NCBI GenBank assembly: GCA_003598065.1
Contig: QZKR01000018.1
Span: forward strand, 1 to 35,721
Source: Myxococcales bacterium
GTDB taxonomy: Bacteria; Myxococcota_A; SURF-8
Reading direction: 5' to 3'
DNA: 35,721 bases
The translations under genes and the position numbers were made by a program. Shown here piece after piece: positions 16,955 to 24,306 of the stretch (positions are counted from its first letter, which is position 1; the number at the start of each line of letters is the position of its first letter). A model generated the notes under the pieces. It was not told the origin of the DNA. It ran no database searches and was given only the letters and a program-made list of their open reading frames with translations.

Positions 16955-17860
16955 ATGAACGACGGCGAACGACGGCGCTTCGAGACGGCGGAAGGGGCGT
17001 TCTCCTATCTGGCCTGGGAAATGGCCGGGCGGGACGCGCCGCTCGTCCACTTCCTCCATTGCAACGGTATGAACGCGGCCACCTACCGCCGCCTGCTCGC
17101 GCCGCTGGCCGATCGCTTGCGGCTGACCGCCCTCGATGCGCGCGGTCACGGCCTCAGCGCCGCCGCCGCCGATCCGGCCCAGTTGATTTCCTGGGACCCG
17201 TATACCGACGACCTGATCCGTTTTCTCGAACACCTCGGCGAGCCGGCGGTCTTGGCCGGCCACAGCATGGGCGGCGTGGTCAGCCTCGGCGCGGCCGTTT
17301 TGCGGCCCGATCTCGTCCGCGCGCTCGTCCTCATCGATCCGGTGATGTTCCCGCTCCGTTATCTGTGGCCTTGGAGCATCGCCAAACGCTTCGGCTTCGG
17401 CGATCGCGCGCCCATCGCCCGGCGCGCCGCCCGGCGGCAGGCGATCTGGCCGAACCGCGAGGCGATGCTCGATTACTACCGCGGGCGCGGCGCCTTTCGG
17501 ACCTGGTCGGATGAGTGGATACGAGACTATCTCGCCGGCGGCACGCGCGACCGGCCGGACGGACAAGTCGAGCTGACCTGCCGGCCAGACTGGGAAGCCG
17601 CAAGCTTCGCTTCGCTGCCGTTTGACATTTGGCGCAAGCTCGCCGCCGCCCGCCCGCCCATCGCCTTGATTTACGGCGAACGTTCGGATACCTTCTTGCC
17701 GGCGGCCCTGCGGCGTTTTCGCAAGACGCGGCCCGAGGCGCGCGTCGCCGGCGTCCCCGGCGCGACGCATTTCGCGCCGATGGAAGCGCCGGAGGCCGTG
17801 GGCCGCGAACTGTTGCGCGCGGCGATCGGCGGGTGGCGCTGGCGAAGCGAAACGACGTGA
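16955..17860 (+). CDS. Alpha/beta hydrolase
   Basis: A cytoplasmic hydrolase of 301 residues with no signal peptide. Oxyanion region HFLHCNGMN (32-40); nucleophile elbow AGHSMGG with Ser104; acid in YGERSDTF; catalytic His in GATHFAPME near the C-terminus. A mobile cap of about 100 residues lies between the elbow and the acid, rich in Trp and Arg. The family covers esterases, lipases, haloalkane dehalogenases and others, so the substrate cannot be assigned. The ATG has GGAAG upstream. It follows the lipoprotein pair by 89 bp and precedes the GH4/PfkB pair by 128 bp. Confidence 0.88.
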   Translation: MNDGERRRFETAEGAFSYLAWEMAGRDAPLVHFLHCNGMNAATYRRLLAPLADRLRLTALDARGHGLSAAAADPAQLISWDPYTDDLIRFLEHLGEPAVLAGHSMGGVVSLGAAVLRPDLVRALVLIDPVMFPLRYLWPWSIAKRFGFGDRAPIARRAARRQAIWPNREAMLDYYRGRGAFRTWSDEWIRDYLAGGTRDRPDGQVELTCRPDWEAASFASLPFDIWRKLAAARPPIALIYGERSDTFLPAALRRFRKTRPEARVAGVPGATHFAPMEAPEAVGRELLRAAIGGWRWRSETT

Positions 17861-17891
17861 AGCTTGCCAGTGCATGAAGCACGGGCAAGCT
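17861..17891 (+). terminator. Possible hairpin after the hydrolase gene
   Basis: AGCTTGCC (17861-17868) and GGCAAGCT (17884-17891) pair right after the stop codon, with a further TGC/GCA pair inside the loop. There is no T-run, so termination is uncertain. Confidence 0.35.
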
Positions 17892-17988
17892 GCGTTTCAC
17901 TCCGCTTGGCCCGTGGCGCACCCCTTGGAAAATAGCTGAAAACAGGTAATAGACAGCCAGATAAACGCTTTCGACAGCGAGCAAAACC

Positions 17989-19329
17989 ATGAAAATCGCG
18001 GTTATCGGCGGAGCGGGCGTTCGCGCTCCGCTTCTGATAGGCAGCCTCGCGAAGCGGGCGAAAAAGATGGACATCGGCGAGGTGGCCGTCTACGACATCG
18101 ACCCGCGCAAAATCCGCTTGCTGACGCCTCTGGCGGAGGCGCTTCTCGATCGGACGGGCGCGCCGTTCAAATTTCGGATCGCCGCAACACCCCAAGAGGC
18201 GGTGCAAGGCGCAGACGCCGTCATCACGACAATCCGCGAGGGCTTCGAAGCCGGACGCGCCAGGGATGAACGATTCTGCCTCGACAGCGGGACGATCGGC
18301 CAGGAGACGACCGGAGCGGCCGGCTTCGCCTTCGCCTGCCGCAGCATCCCCACCCTGCTTCACTGCGCGCGGCTGACCTTCGACGCCAATCCCGAGGCGT
18401 GGCTTTTGAACTTCACCAATCCCGCCGGTCTGGCCACGGAGGCGCTCTTGAAGGCGGGCTTCAAGCGGACCATCGGCATCTGCGATTCCGCCGACACGGG
18501 GAAAAAATACGTCGCCACCTTTCTCGACACGGAGCCCGCGCGCGTCCGGACGCGCGTCGCCGGCCTCAACCATCTCTCATTCACTACGTCGATTCAGGTG
18601 GATGGCCGCGAGCGGCTGCCCGAACTGATCGGCGACGAGGCGTTTCTCTCGCTCGCCCAGGACGTCTTTCCGCCGGCGGTCGTGGCCCGGCTCGGCTGCT
18701 ACCTGAACGAATATCTGTATTATTTCCTGTTGCCGGACGAGGCGCTGGCCCGAATGCGCGGCGAACCGGCCTGCCGAGGGGAACAGGTGGCCGAGTGGAA
18801 CGCGGCCCTGTTGGATCGCCTGGAATCGAAAGGCAGTCCGCGCCGCCGCTCCGACGCGCTCGCGGATTACTTCGCTTACGTCCGCAACCGGAACGAAACC
18901 TACATGAATTACGCCACGGGCGGCGTGCACGTTCTGCCCAGCGACGACGAGGAAGGTTACGCCGGCGTGGCGCTCGATTTTCTTGATGCGATCCACGGCG
19001 CGGGAAAAACCGAACACGTCTTCTGCGTCCCGAACGACGGCGCGCTGCCGACGCTCGCCGACGACGCCGTCGTCGAAGTCACCTGCTCCCTCGGCGGCGG
19101 GCGCGTCGCACCGATGCGCGGCATCGCCCTGCCCGACGAAGCGCTTAAGCTCGTCGAACGCGTCAAACGCTATGAATCGCTGGCCGTGGAGGCGATCGCC
19201 CGCCGCTCGCTCGACGCCGCCCGCGCCGCGCTAGCCGCTCATCCGCTCGTCGGCGACGAAACGCTGGCCGGCCGGCTCATGGATGGATTCCGCCGCCTGC
19301 AACCGGCCTATTTTCAGGACTGGCGATGA
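17989..19329 (+). CDS. Family 4 glycoside hydrolase (6-phospho-glycosidase type)
   Basis: An NAD- and Mn-dependent glycosidase of the GH4 kind, 446 residues. The Rossmann motif is VIGGAGVRAP at the N-terminus, with GQETTGAAGF at 104-113 and the family signature NFTNPAG at 141-147. Metal ligands are expected at Cys165 (GICDSA) and His195 (GLNHLSF). The usual GLCN motif of 6-phospho-beta-glucosidases is changed to GICDS, so this is a divergent subgroup and the sugar is uncertain. Its stop overlaps the start of the sugar kinase by 4 bp (ATGA), a strong sign of joint function. No PTS or sugar ABC transporter is in view. Confidence 0.88.
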   Translation: MKIAVIGGAGVRAPLLIGSLAKRAKKMDIGEVAVYDIDPRKIRLLTPLAEALLDRTGAPFKFRIAATPQEAVQGADAVITTIREGFEAGRARDERFCLDSGTIGQETTGAAGFAFACRSIPTLLHCARLTFDANPEAWLLNFTNPAGLATEALLKAGFKRTIGICDSADTGKKYVATFLDTEPARVRTRVAGLNHLSFTTSIQVDGRERLPELIGDEAFLSLAQDVFPPAVVARLGCYLNEYLYYFLLPDEALARMRGEPACRGEQVAEWNAALLDRLESKGSPRRRSDALADYFAYVRNRNETYMNYATGGVHVLPSDDEEGYAGVALDFLDAIHGAGKTEHVFCVPNDGALPTLADDAVVEVTCSLGGGRVAPMRGIALPDEALKLVERVKRYESLAVEAIARRSLDAARAALAAHPLVGDETLAGRLMDGFRRLQPAYFQDWR

Positions 19330-20261
19330 GCGATTCCAGACCAGCCTACGACGTGGCGATCTTCGATCCCGACCCGGCGTTTATGGACTACATCTTCACC
19401 GGGCTGCCCTCCATGCCGACGCTCGGCCGGGAGATTTTCGCCCAAGGCCTGACGATCGCGCCGGGCGGCATCTTCAACGTGGCGGTCGCCCTGCGCCGCA
19501 TCGGGCTTCGGCCGGCGCTCGTCTGCCGGATCGGCGACGATCCCTTGTCGCGGGAACTGGAAGCGCGGCTGGGCGCGGAAGACGTGGATACCTCCCAGTT
19601 GATGCGCGTGCGGGGCAAAGCCCGCGCGATCACGGTTTCCCTGAGCTTCCCGCACGACCGGGCTTTCGTTTCTTTCGTCGATCAGCCGCCGTCCTACCGT
19701 TTTCCGTTTTCGCTGCTTCGCCAAGGGCGGGCGCGCGCGCTTCACATCGGCTCGATGCTGCGCGGCGAGGGCATTTTGAAGATTTTGCGCGCGGCGCGAC
19801 GGGCCGGGGTGCGCGTCTCGATGGATTTCCACAACCCCTGGGGCGCGGTGGACGATCCCGAGGTGAAGGAACTGCTTTCTTTCGTCGATCTATTGCTGCC
19901 CAACGCCACGGAAGCCCGGCTGATTACGAAGACGAAAAGCATCGATCGCGCCTTGAAGCGTCTTTCCGTCTTCGGCGAAGCGGCTATCAAGGACGGCCCC
20001 GGCGGCTCGCTCGGGGCGCGCAACGGCGAAATCGTCCGCGTCCCGGCCTTGCCGATCGAGGTCGTCGATACGACGGGGGCGGGCGACTGCTTCAACGCCG
20101 GCTATCTTTCGGGCTGGCTGGAAGGCCGCCCGTTGGCCGAATGCCTGGCGCGCGGCAATATCTGCGGCGGTTACAGCGCCGCCAAGGCCGGCGGCGCCAC
20201 CAACCTCCCCTCCCCCGCCCGGCTCCGCAAGGAACTCAAGCGCATGGGGTTCTCGGGTTAG
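19326..20261 (+). CDS. PfkB-family carbohydrate kinase
   Basis: An ATP-dependent sugar or nucleoside kinase of 311 residues. The substrate-binding Gly motif PGGIFNVAVALRRIG lies near 46-60. The PfkB signature DTTGAGDCFNAGYLSGW, near 247-263, contains the catalytic Asp. An N-terminal lid region and the small-domain strands are present. It is translationally coupled to the GH4 gene. I infer that the kinase supplies a phosphorylated sugar to the glycosidase or handles its product in the absence of a PTS. Which sugar is not visible. It ends 63 bp from a convergent lipoprotein gene. Confidence 0.9.
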   Translation: MSDSRPAYDVAIFDPDPAFMDYIFTGLPSMPTLGREIFAQGLTIAPGGIFNVAVALRRIGLRPALVCRIGDDPLSRELEARLGAEDVDTSQLMRVRGKARAITVSLSFPHDRAFVSFVDQPPSYRFPFSLLRQGRARALHIGSMLRGEGILKILRAARRAGVRVSMDFHNPWGAVDDPEVKELLSFVDLLLPNATEARLITKTKSIDRALKRLSVFGEAAIKDGPGGSLGARNGEIVRVPALPIEVVDTTGAGDCFNAGYLSGWLEGRPLAECLARGNICGGYSAAKAGGATNLPSPARLRKELKRMGFSG

Positions 20262-20271
20262 TTTCTCATTC

Positions 20272-20301
20272 GGGCGGATTCCGCTCACGCTTCATCCGCC
20301 C
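20272..20301. terminator. Candidate bidirectional hairpin between convergent genes
   Basis: GGGCGGAT (20272-20279) and ATCCGCCC (20294-20301) pair across a 14-base loop, in the 63 bp between the convergent PfkB and lipoprotein stops. The T-tracts are poor on both sides. Confidence 0.45.
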
Positions 20302-20324
20302 CCGTCGTCAATTAATGCAGTCTG

Positions 20325-21389
20325 TTACCGTTCTTCCTCGGGGATATAGGGCAGAGCGGCAATGTAGTCCACGCCGATGGTGTAGCCTTCGGAGTTTTGA
20401 TTCTTGCCGACGACGCGGAACCTCAGTTTGTGCTCGCCTTCGGGAAGACATTTCTCGATGTAGAGGATCTTCTTCAGCGGTTTTTCATCCAGCCCGATAT
20501 TGGGGCAGTGCAGGTCGATGCGGTCCTTTGGGTCTTCCTCGGGGCCCCGCATGATGGGCGAGGTCTCGTCGTTGAAGAAAAGCGAAGCTTCTCCCCAGTT
20601 GGGCCCGCAGACGTAGTCGATCAGGAAAATATACTTGTAGGCCAGATCGACGTCGAAATTGAAGACGAGTTCGCCGCCGCTTTCCGTGGCGGCAAGCTGG
20701 ACATAGGTGCCGTCTTCGAACTCCGTGTTGGTGCTGTTGACGATCCTCGCCAGTTCGGGCGGCGAGCTTTCGTCCGGCCGGAAGATATTCTCGGCCCGTT
20801 TCAGAATGGCCAGCGGCTGGACGTCGCCGCACATCTCGTCGCCGTCCGTTTCCTCGACGTCGCCATCCGGGATTTTGCACTGCCCGCCTTCGCAGTATTC
20901 GCCATTGTTGCACTCGATATAAGGTTCCCAGGCAGTGCCTGAAAGGTTGCAGCGCAAGACCCAGGTGTCCTGGCAGGTGAGGTCGTTTTTCACACAGACC
21001 GGCCCGTCACCGTCCGGCCCATCGCCGTCCGATCCATCACCATCCGGATCTCCGTCAGCGTCCGGACCGCCGCAGATTTCCGAAAGCATGCAAAGATTCT
21101 GGCCCTGAATGGCCATGCAACAGGCCCCGACCTGCTGAACCGCGCAGGCGTTGTCGGAAGAGCAGGCGTCGGTGCAGAAGAAATCGTCGCCGTGGGGATA
21201 GCAGATCTGACCGCAGCATTCACCGTTGTCCACGCAGGGACTGCCGAAAGGCAAACAGGCGGCTTCCTCTTCCGCCTCGCCGTTTTCCTTGTCTCCATCG
21301 GCGGTCTCTTCGCCGCTGCCCGAACAGGCAAAAACCATAAATACGGCGACGACAATCGCGGCCCAACGCGCGAACCAACATCCAGACAT
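20325..21389 (-). CDS. Cys-rich lipoprotein with DGD linker and C-terminal beta domain
   Basis: The protein has 354 residues; the ATG has AAGGAG about 9 bases upstream. A signal peptide ends in lipobox VFAC (Cys22). Domains in order: an acidic spacer, a disulfide-rich region (about 43-107, about 14 Cys, CGQICYPHGDDFFC), and a run of DGD repeats (about 108-130). A second short Cys region (CQDTWVLRC, CNNGEYC) and another DGD stretch follow. The last part is a C-terminal domain of about 160 residues with alternating strands ending KLRFRVVGKNQNSEGY and IGVDYIAAL. This last part looks like a jelly-roll ligand-binding domain of the kind seen in carbohydrate-binding modules, which is an inference from pattern only. 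DGD linkers may bind calcium. Confidence 0.8.
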   Translation of the reverse strand: MSGCWFARWAAIVVAVFMVFACSGSGEETADGDKENGEAEEEAACLPFGSPCVDNGECCGQICYPHGDDFFCTDACSSDNACAVQQVGACCMAIQGQNLCMLSEICGGPDADGDPDGDGSDGDGPDGDGPVCVKNDLTCQDTWVLRCNLSGTAWEPYIECNNGEYCEGGQCKIPDGDVEETDGDEMCGDVQPLAILKRAENIFRPDESSPPELARIVNSTNTEFEDGTYVQLAATESGGELVFNFDVDLAYKYIFLIDYVCGPNWGEASLFFNDETSPIMRGPEEDPKDRIDLHCPNIGLDEKPLKKILYIEKCLPEGEHKLRFRVVGKNQNSEGYTIGVDYIAALPYIPEEER

Positions 21390-21478
21390 GAACCGTGCTC
21401 CTTACGGCAAAGGCGAGTCCTGATTGCTAAGGATAATCGAAAACGATTCTGAAATCAATCTGTTCGCGATGCTCCAGT

Positions 21479-21979
21479 CTACAAAAAGAGGGCGGCGCTC
21501 GCGGCCGCCGAAAGCAGGCCGCAGATCGCCCCGGCCGTGATGTCGGCCCTGTCGTGCCGTCGTTTCACCACCCGCGACCAGGCCACGAGGGCGGCAAGCG
21601 CGAGCAGAGCTATCGTCGCCGGCCACGAGATCCAATAGGCCGCCAGCAGGGCCGCCTGGTTGAAGGAGCGGGCGGAGTGGATCGACGGCATCGAACCGGC
21701 ATCGACGTATTTGAAATAGGCGATGGCGTCCGCCGGATTGAGGAAGCGCCAGACATGGCGCGGATCGAAGGGACGCGGCGGACGGATGCCTTCCGGATTG
21801 TCGGGACGCGGTTTGAAGCGATAGGCCTTGTAGGTGTTGGCGAGGATCGTGATCAGCGCGAAATTGGCCAACATGAGCCAGCCGAGCTTCGCTTCGATCG
21901 CAAACGCCAAGAGCGAGATCGCCGCCCCAGCGCCGAAGGTTCCGAAAAGGCTGATGAGGTTCCAGAAACGTTTTGTCAT
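21479..21979 (-). CDS. PAP2-superfamily membrane phosphatase
   Basis: An integral membrane protein of 166 residues with about four hydrophobic segments. The three phosphatase motifs are in order: KAYRFKPRP (K-x6-RP type, 51-59), SMPSIHSARSF (PSxH, 95-105) and SRVVKRRHDRADITAG (SR-x5-H-x3-D, 134-149). The catalytic His and Asp are all present. Members dephosphorylate undecaprenyl pyrophosphate, phosphatidate or related lipids outside the inner membrane. The protein is short compared with the usual 200-250 residues, with fewer N-terminal helices. It is the last gene of a cassette with a sensor-like protein (33 bp upstream) and a solute-binding protein. Confidence 0.87.
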   Translation of the reverse strand: MTKRFWNLISLFGTFGAGAAISLLAFAIEAKLGWLMLANFALITILANTYKAYRFKPRPDNPEGIRPPRPFDPRHVWRFLNPADAIAYFKYVDAGSMPSIHSARSFNQAALLAAYWISWPATIALLALAALVAWSRVVKRRHDRADITAGAICGLLSAAASAALFL

Positions 21980-22012
21980 GATGGCCTGCGTGGAGTGTTG
22001 TTGCGGTTTGGG

Positions 22013-22846
22013 TTATTTCGCTTTGGGCCAGCCCAGCCAGACGAGGATCAGCATGAAAAAGAACACCCAGGGCGCGGCGATCATCAGCACGCGCCGCACC
22101 AGCATCTGCTCGATGATGCGCGCGCCGTTCTGGGGAAGGCGGATCGCCACGGTCAGGATGCGCTCGCCATCGCCGCCGACGATGGGAATGACGCGCCCGT
22201 CGGACGGCAGCGCCGCCGCGTCCGGCTGCGCGCCTTCGAGGGCGGCGGCCAGTTCGACGCCGTAACGGGCCGTAAGCTGATGGATGGCTTCGCGGTTGAT
22301 GGGTGCAAGGGCGAGCGCGTAGAGCTTGCCGCCTTCGAACGACGCCGCCACGGCCAGCGCGGCAAGCGCCATGTCGTCTTCCGTGGATTTGTCGCGCGGG
22401 CCCGGAGGCGCGAACAGCGCTTTTTCCTCCGTGCGGCGGGCCAGCGAAAGGCGGGCCTCGTCCTTCATTCCCACACGCGCCTTTTCGGGATAGATCGAGC
22501 GCAGGACGCCCTGCGCATCGACGAGCGCGAGGTTGTCCAGCCCGTAGCGCCTGCAAAGCTGCTCGGCCAGCGAGACGTCCGCGCCGCCTTCGTCGAGCGG
22601 CAGATCGGCGAGCGCCGCCGCTTCCGTATCTCTGACTATTTTCGCGAGCGCCGCCCTGGCGGGCTCGGCGAGGGTCAGCAGGTCGTCGGGCAAGAGCGCC
22701 GCCGCCTGATCGAGATGCGTTTCCGCCTGCCGGCGCGAAAACTCGGCGGCCTCCGCCGGCAGGAACACATAGAGCGCCGCCGCCAGACCGACCGTGCCGA
22801 CGATGCCCGCCAGGGCCGTCAAACTCAGGCGCAGGCGGAGCGTCAT
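22013..22846 (-). CDS. Membrane protein with Cache-like periplasmic domain and no output domain
   Basis: The protein has 277 residues from an ATG that overlaps the stop of the solute-binding gene (ATGA), so it is translationally coupled. TM1 is about 8-28 and TM2 about 253-273 (IAAPWVFFFMLILVWLGW). Between them lies a periplasmic domain of about 220 residues. A helical start (EFSRRQAETHLDQAAALL) is followed by a PAS/Cache-like stretch, LDNLALVDAQGVLRSIYPEK and VGMKDEARLSLARRTEEKA. Such domains normally precede histidine kinases or chemoreceptors. Here the chain ends after TM2 with WPKAK, so no kinase or cyclase follows. The fold call is an inference; partners are probably the coupled binding protein and PAP2. 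Confidence 0.7.
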   Translation of the reverse strand: MTLRLRLSLTALAGIVGTVGLAAALYVFLPAEAAEFSRRQAETHLDQAAALLPDDLLTLAEPARAALAKIVRDTEAAALADLPLDEGGADVSLAEQLCRRYGLDNLALVDAQGVLRSIYPEKARVGMKDEARLSLARRTEEKALFAPPGPRDKSTEDDMALAALAVAASFEGGKLYALALAPINREAIHQLTARYGVELAAALEGAQPDAAALPSDGRVIPIVGGDGERILTVAIRLPQNGARIIEQMLVRRVLMIAAPWVFFFMLILVWLGWPKAK

Positions 22847-24252
22847 GGCAGTCTCCAGTAGACGCTGGCCAGATCGGCCATGCTCCAGACGTCGAAGGAA
22901 GCGGCCGACAGGCGGTCGTTCCGCCAGACGAGCCTCGGCAACAGGTGATAAAGGTGAACGGACGAACTGCCAGCGGAGACGCTGAACGGCTGGTATACCG
23001 GCTCCAGCGTCAGTACGGCGTCCCAGTCGCCGCCCGAGTCCGGATCGGACTCGCCGAGTTCCCGGACACTGACCGTCAGACCCCATTCCTGAGCCGCCAG
23101 CGCCAGCCGCTCGGCCACCAGCTTCAACTCCGCCTGATTTTCCCGCACGGCGACGGTCAAGGGCGTGGAGAAGCCAAGCGCCTTGAAATGCTTGATCGCC
23201 GCCGCCCGGTCGGGGCGGAAGTCAAGGCAGCTGCGCTCGATGGCCTGGGCTATCGAATCGATGCCCGCGCCGGCCGTCACGACGTTCATCGCCGGCTCGG
23301 AGGGGAAAGGAGTCCGCCGGCGTTTCTCAAACAGTTTGACGATCGTTTCGCAATCGCACAGCGCACGCCAGAAAGCGCCGAGGGCGGCCGCTTTCTGCAA
23401 AGCGCGCGGCGAGACCGGTCTCAGCGTCGCCGCCAGCCCGAGCAGTCCGGCCGCCGTCATGCCGCCGGCCAGGGCGTTGGCGCGGCCGAAGAGCATGCCG
23501 TCGATCGCACCCTTCTCCAGCGCCTTGCGCTCCGTTGGCGGCGACGAATAGGCGCGGAACACAAGTTCATCGAGATACGGCCGGCCGGCGTGGTGCATCT
23601 CGTACGCCTTGAGTTGGACGGTTTCGCCGCCGCCCTCCTGGAGGACGAACGGTCCCGCGCCGATCGGCCGGGCGATGGGCGTCCGCTGGGCGGTCTGTCG
23701 GACGGGCAGGATCGCCAATGCGGGATCGGCCAGCAGGCGCGGGAAGGCTTGCTCCGCCCGTTCCAGACGGATGGCGAATTCGACTCGCGATATTTCCTCG
23801 AAGCCGGCGAGCGCCTTGGCGCGACCATCGCGCAACGCCGCTGCGCCGCGAATCCGCAGCAGTCCGTCCGACCATGACGCGGGGCGCTTCGCCAGGATCG
23901 CCCGTTCGAGTGTCGCACGGACGTCGGCGGCGGTCAGCGGCGCGCCGTCATGGAAAAGGATCTTGGGATCGAGCCAGATCCGAAAGGCCGCGCCTCCATC
24001 CTCCTCCTGCCAGCGAAGCGCCAGGCGGGGCAGAAGCGTCCGCCCGTCCCAGGCCAGCAGAGGCTCGGCGATCAGCCCGGCGATCTGCCGCTCGCCGGGC
24101 GTCTCGGCGTAGAGCGGATCCAAGAACCGCGCCGCTTCGGTGATGCCGATCGTCGCTTTGCCGCCCACCTGCGGCGGCAGCGCGGCGTTGGCGCGAAAGG
24201 GCGCGCAAAGCGCAAGCAGCGCGATCGCCGTCCAGAAAATCGGCTTGGGCAT
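22843..24252 (-). CDS. Periplasmic solute-binding protein, family 5 (orphan)
   Basis: The protein has 469 residues from the ATG at 24252, which gives a clean signal peptide (MPKPIFWTAIALLALCAPFR, cleavage near ANA). A GTG at 24300 is in frame. The SBP_bac_5 pattern is present: ITEAARFLDPLYAETPGERQ, AEPLLAWDG, LAlRWQEEDGGAAFRIWL, ILFHDGAPLTAADVRATLERA, IGAGPFVLQEGG and the hinge and C-terminal strands. Relatives bind peptides, nickel or glycosides for ABC import. No permease or ATPase gene is adjacent. The next genes code a sensor-like membrane protein and a PAP2 phosphatase, so it may serve sensing rather than import. A terminator hairpin ends two bases before its ATG. Confidence 0.85.
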   Translation of the reverse strand: MPKPIFWTAIALLALCAPFRANAALPPQVGGKATIGITEAARFLDPLYAETPGERQIAGLIAEPLLAWDGRTLLPRLALRWQEEDGGAAFRIWLDPKILFHDGAPLTAADVRATLERAILAKRPASWSDGLLRIRGAAALRDGRAKALAGFEEISRVEFAIRLERAEQAFPRLLADPALAILPVRQTAQRTPIARPIGAGPFVLQEGGGETVQLKAYEMHHAGRPYLDELVFRAYSSPPTERKALEKGAIDGMLFGRANALAGGMTAAGLLGLAATLRPVSPRALQKAAALGAFWRALCDCETIVKLFEKRRRTPFPSEPAMNVVTAGAGIDSIAQAIERSCLDFRPDRAAAIKHFKALGFSTPLTVAVRENQAELKLVAERLALAAQEWGLTVSVRELGESDPDSGGDWDAVLTLEPVYQPFSVSAGSSSVHLYHLLPRLVWRNDRLSAASFDVWSMADLASVYWRLP

Positions 24253-24254
24253 GT

Positions 24255-24279
24255 AAAAACGGCGGCCTTGGGCCGCCGT
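24255..24279 (-). terminator. Intrinsic terminator downstream of the Kelch lipoprotein gene
   Basis: On the minus strand, ACGGCGGCC and GGCCGCCGT pair perfectly around a 3-base loop and are followed by TTTTT (24259-24255). It lies about 30 bases after the Kelch stop at 24307 and ends just before the solute-binding protein ATG, so it occupies that gene's ribosome-binding region. Confidence 0.75.
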
Positions 24280-24306
24280 CGGATGGGTCCACCGCGCCAC
24301 GGTTCG

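Noticed and set aside
21430..21460. Fur-box-like sequence GATAATCGAAAACGATTC upstream of the Cys-rich lipoprotein.
   Set aside because: Only the inner AATCG/CGATT arms pair, and it lies downstream of the gene that starts at 21389 only if read on the plus strand; there is no iron-related gene nearby.
21402..22556. A 384-codon minus-strand frame over PAP2 and the sensor-like gene.
   Set aside because: It is the alternate frame of the same strand; the PAP2 motifs and the ATGA coupling identify the real frames.
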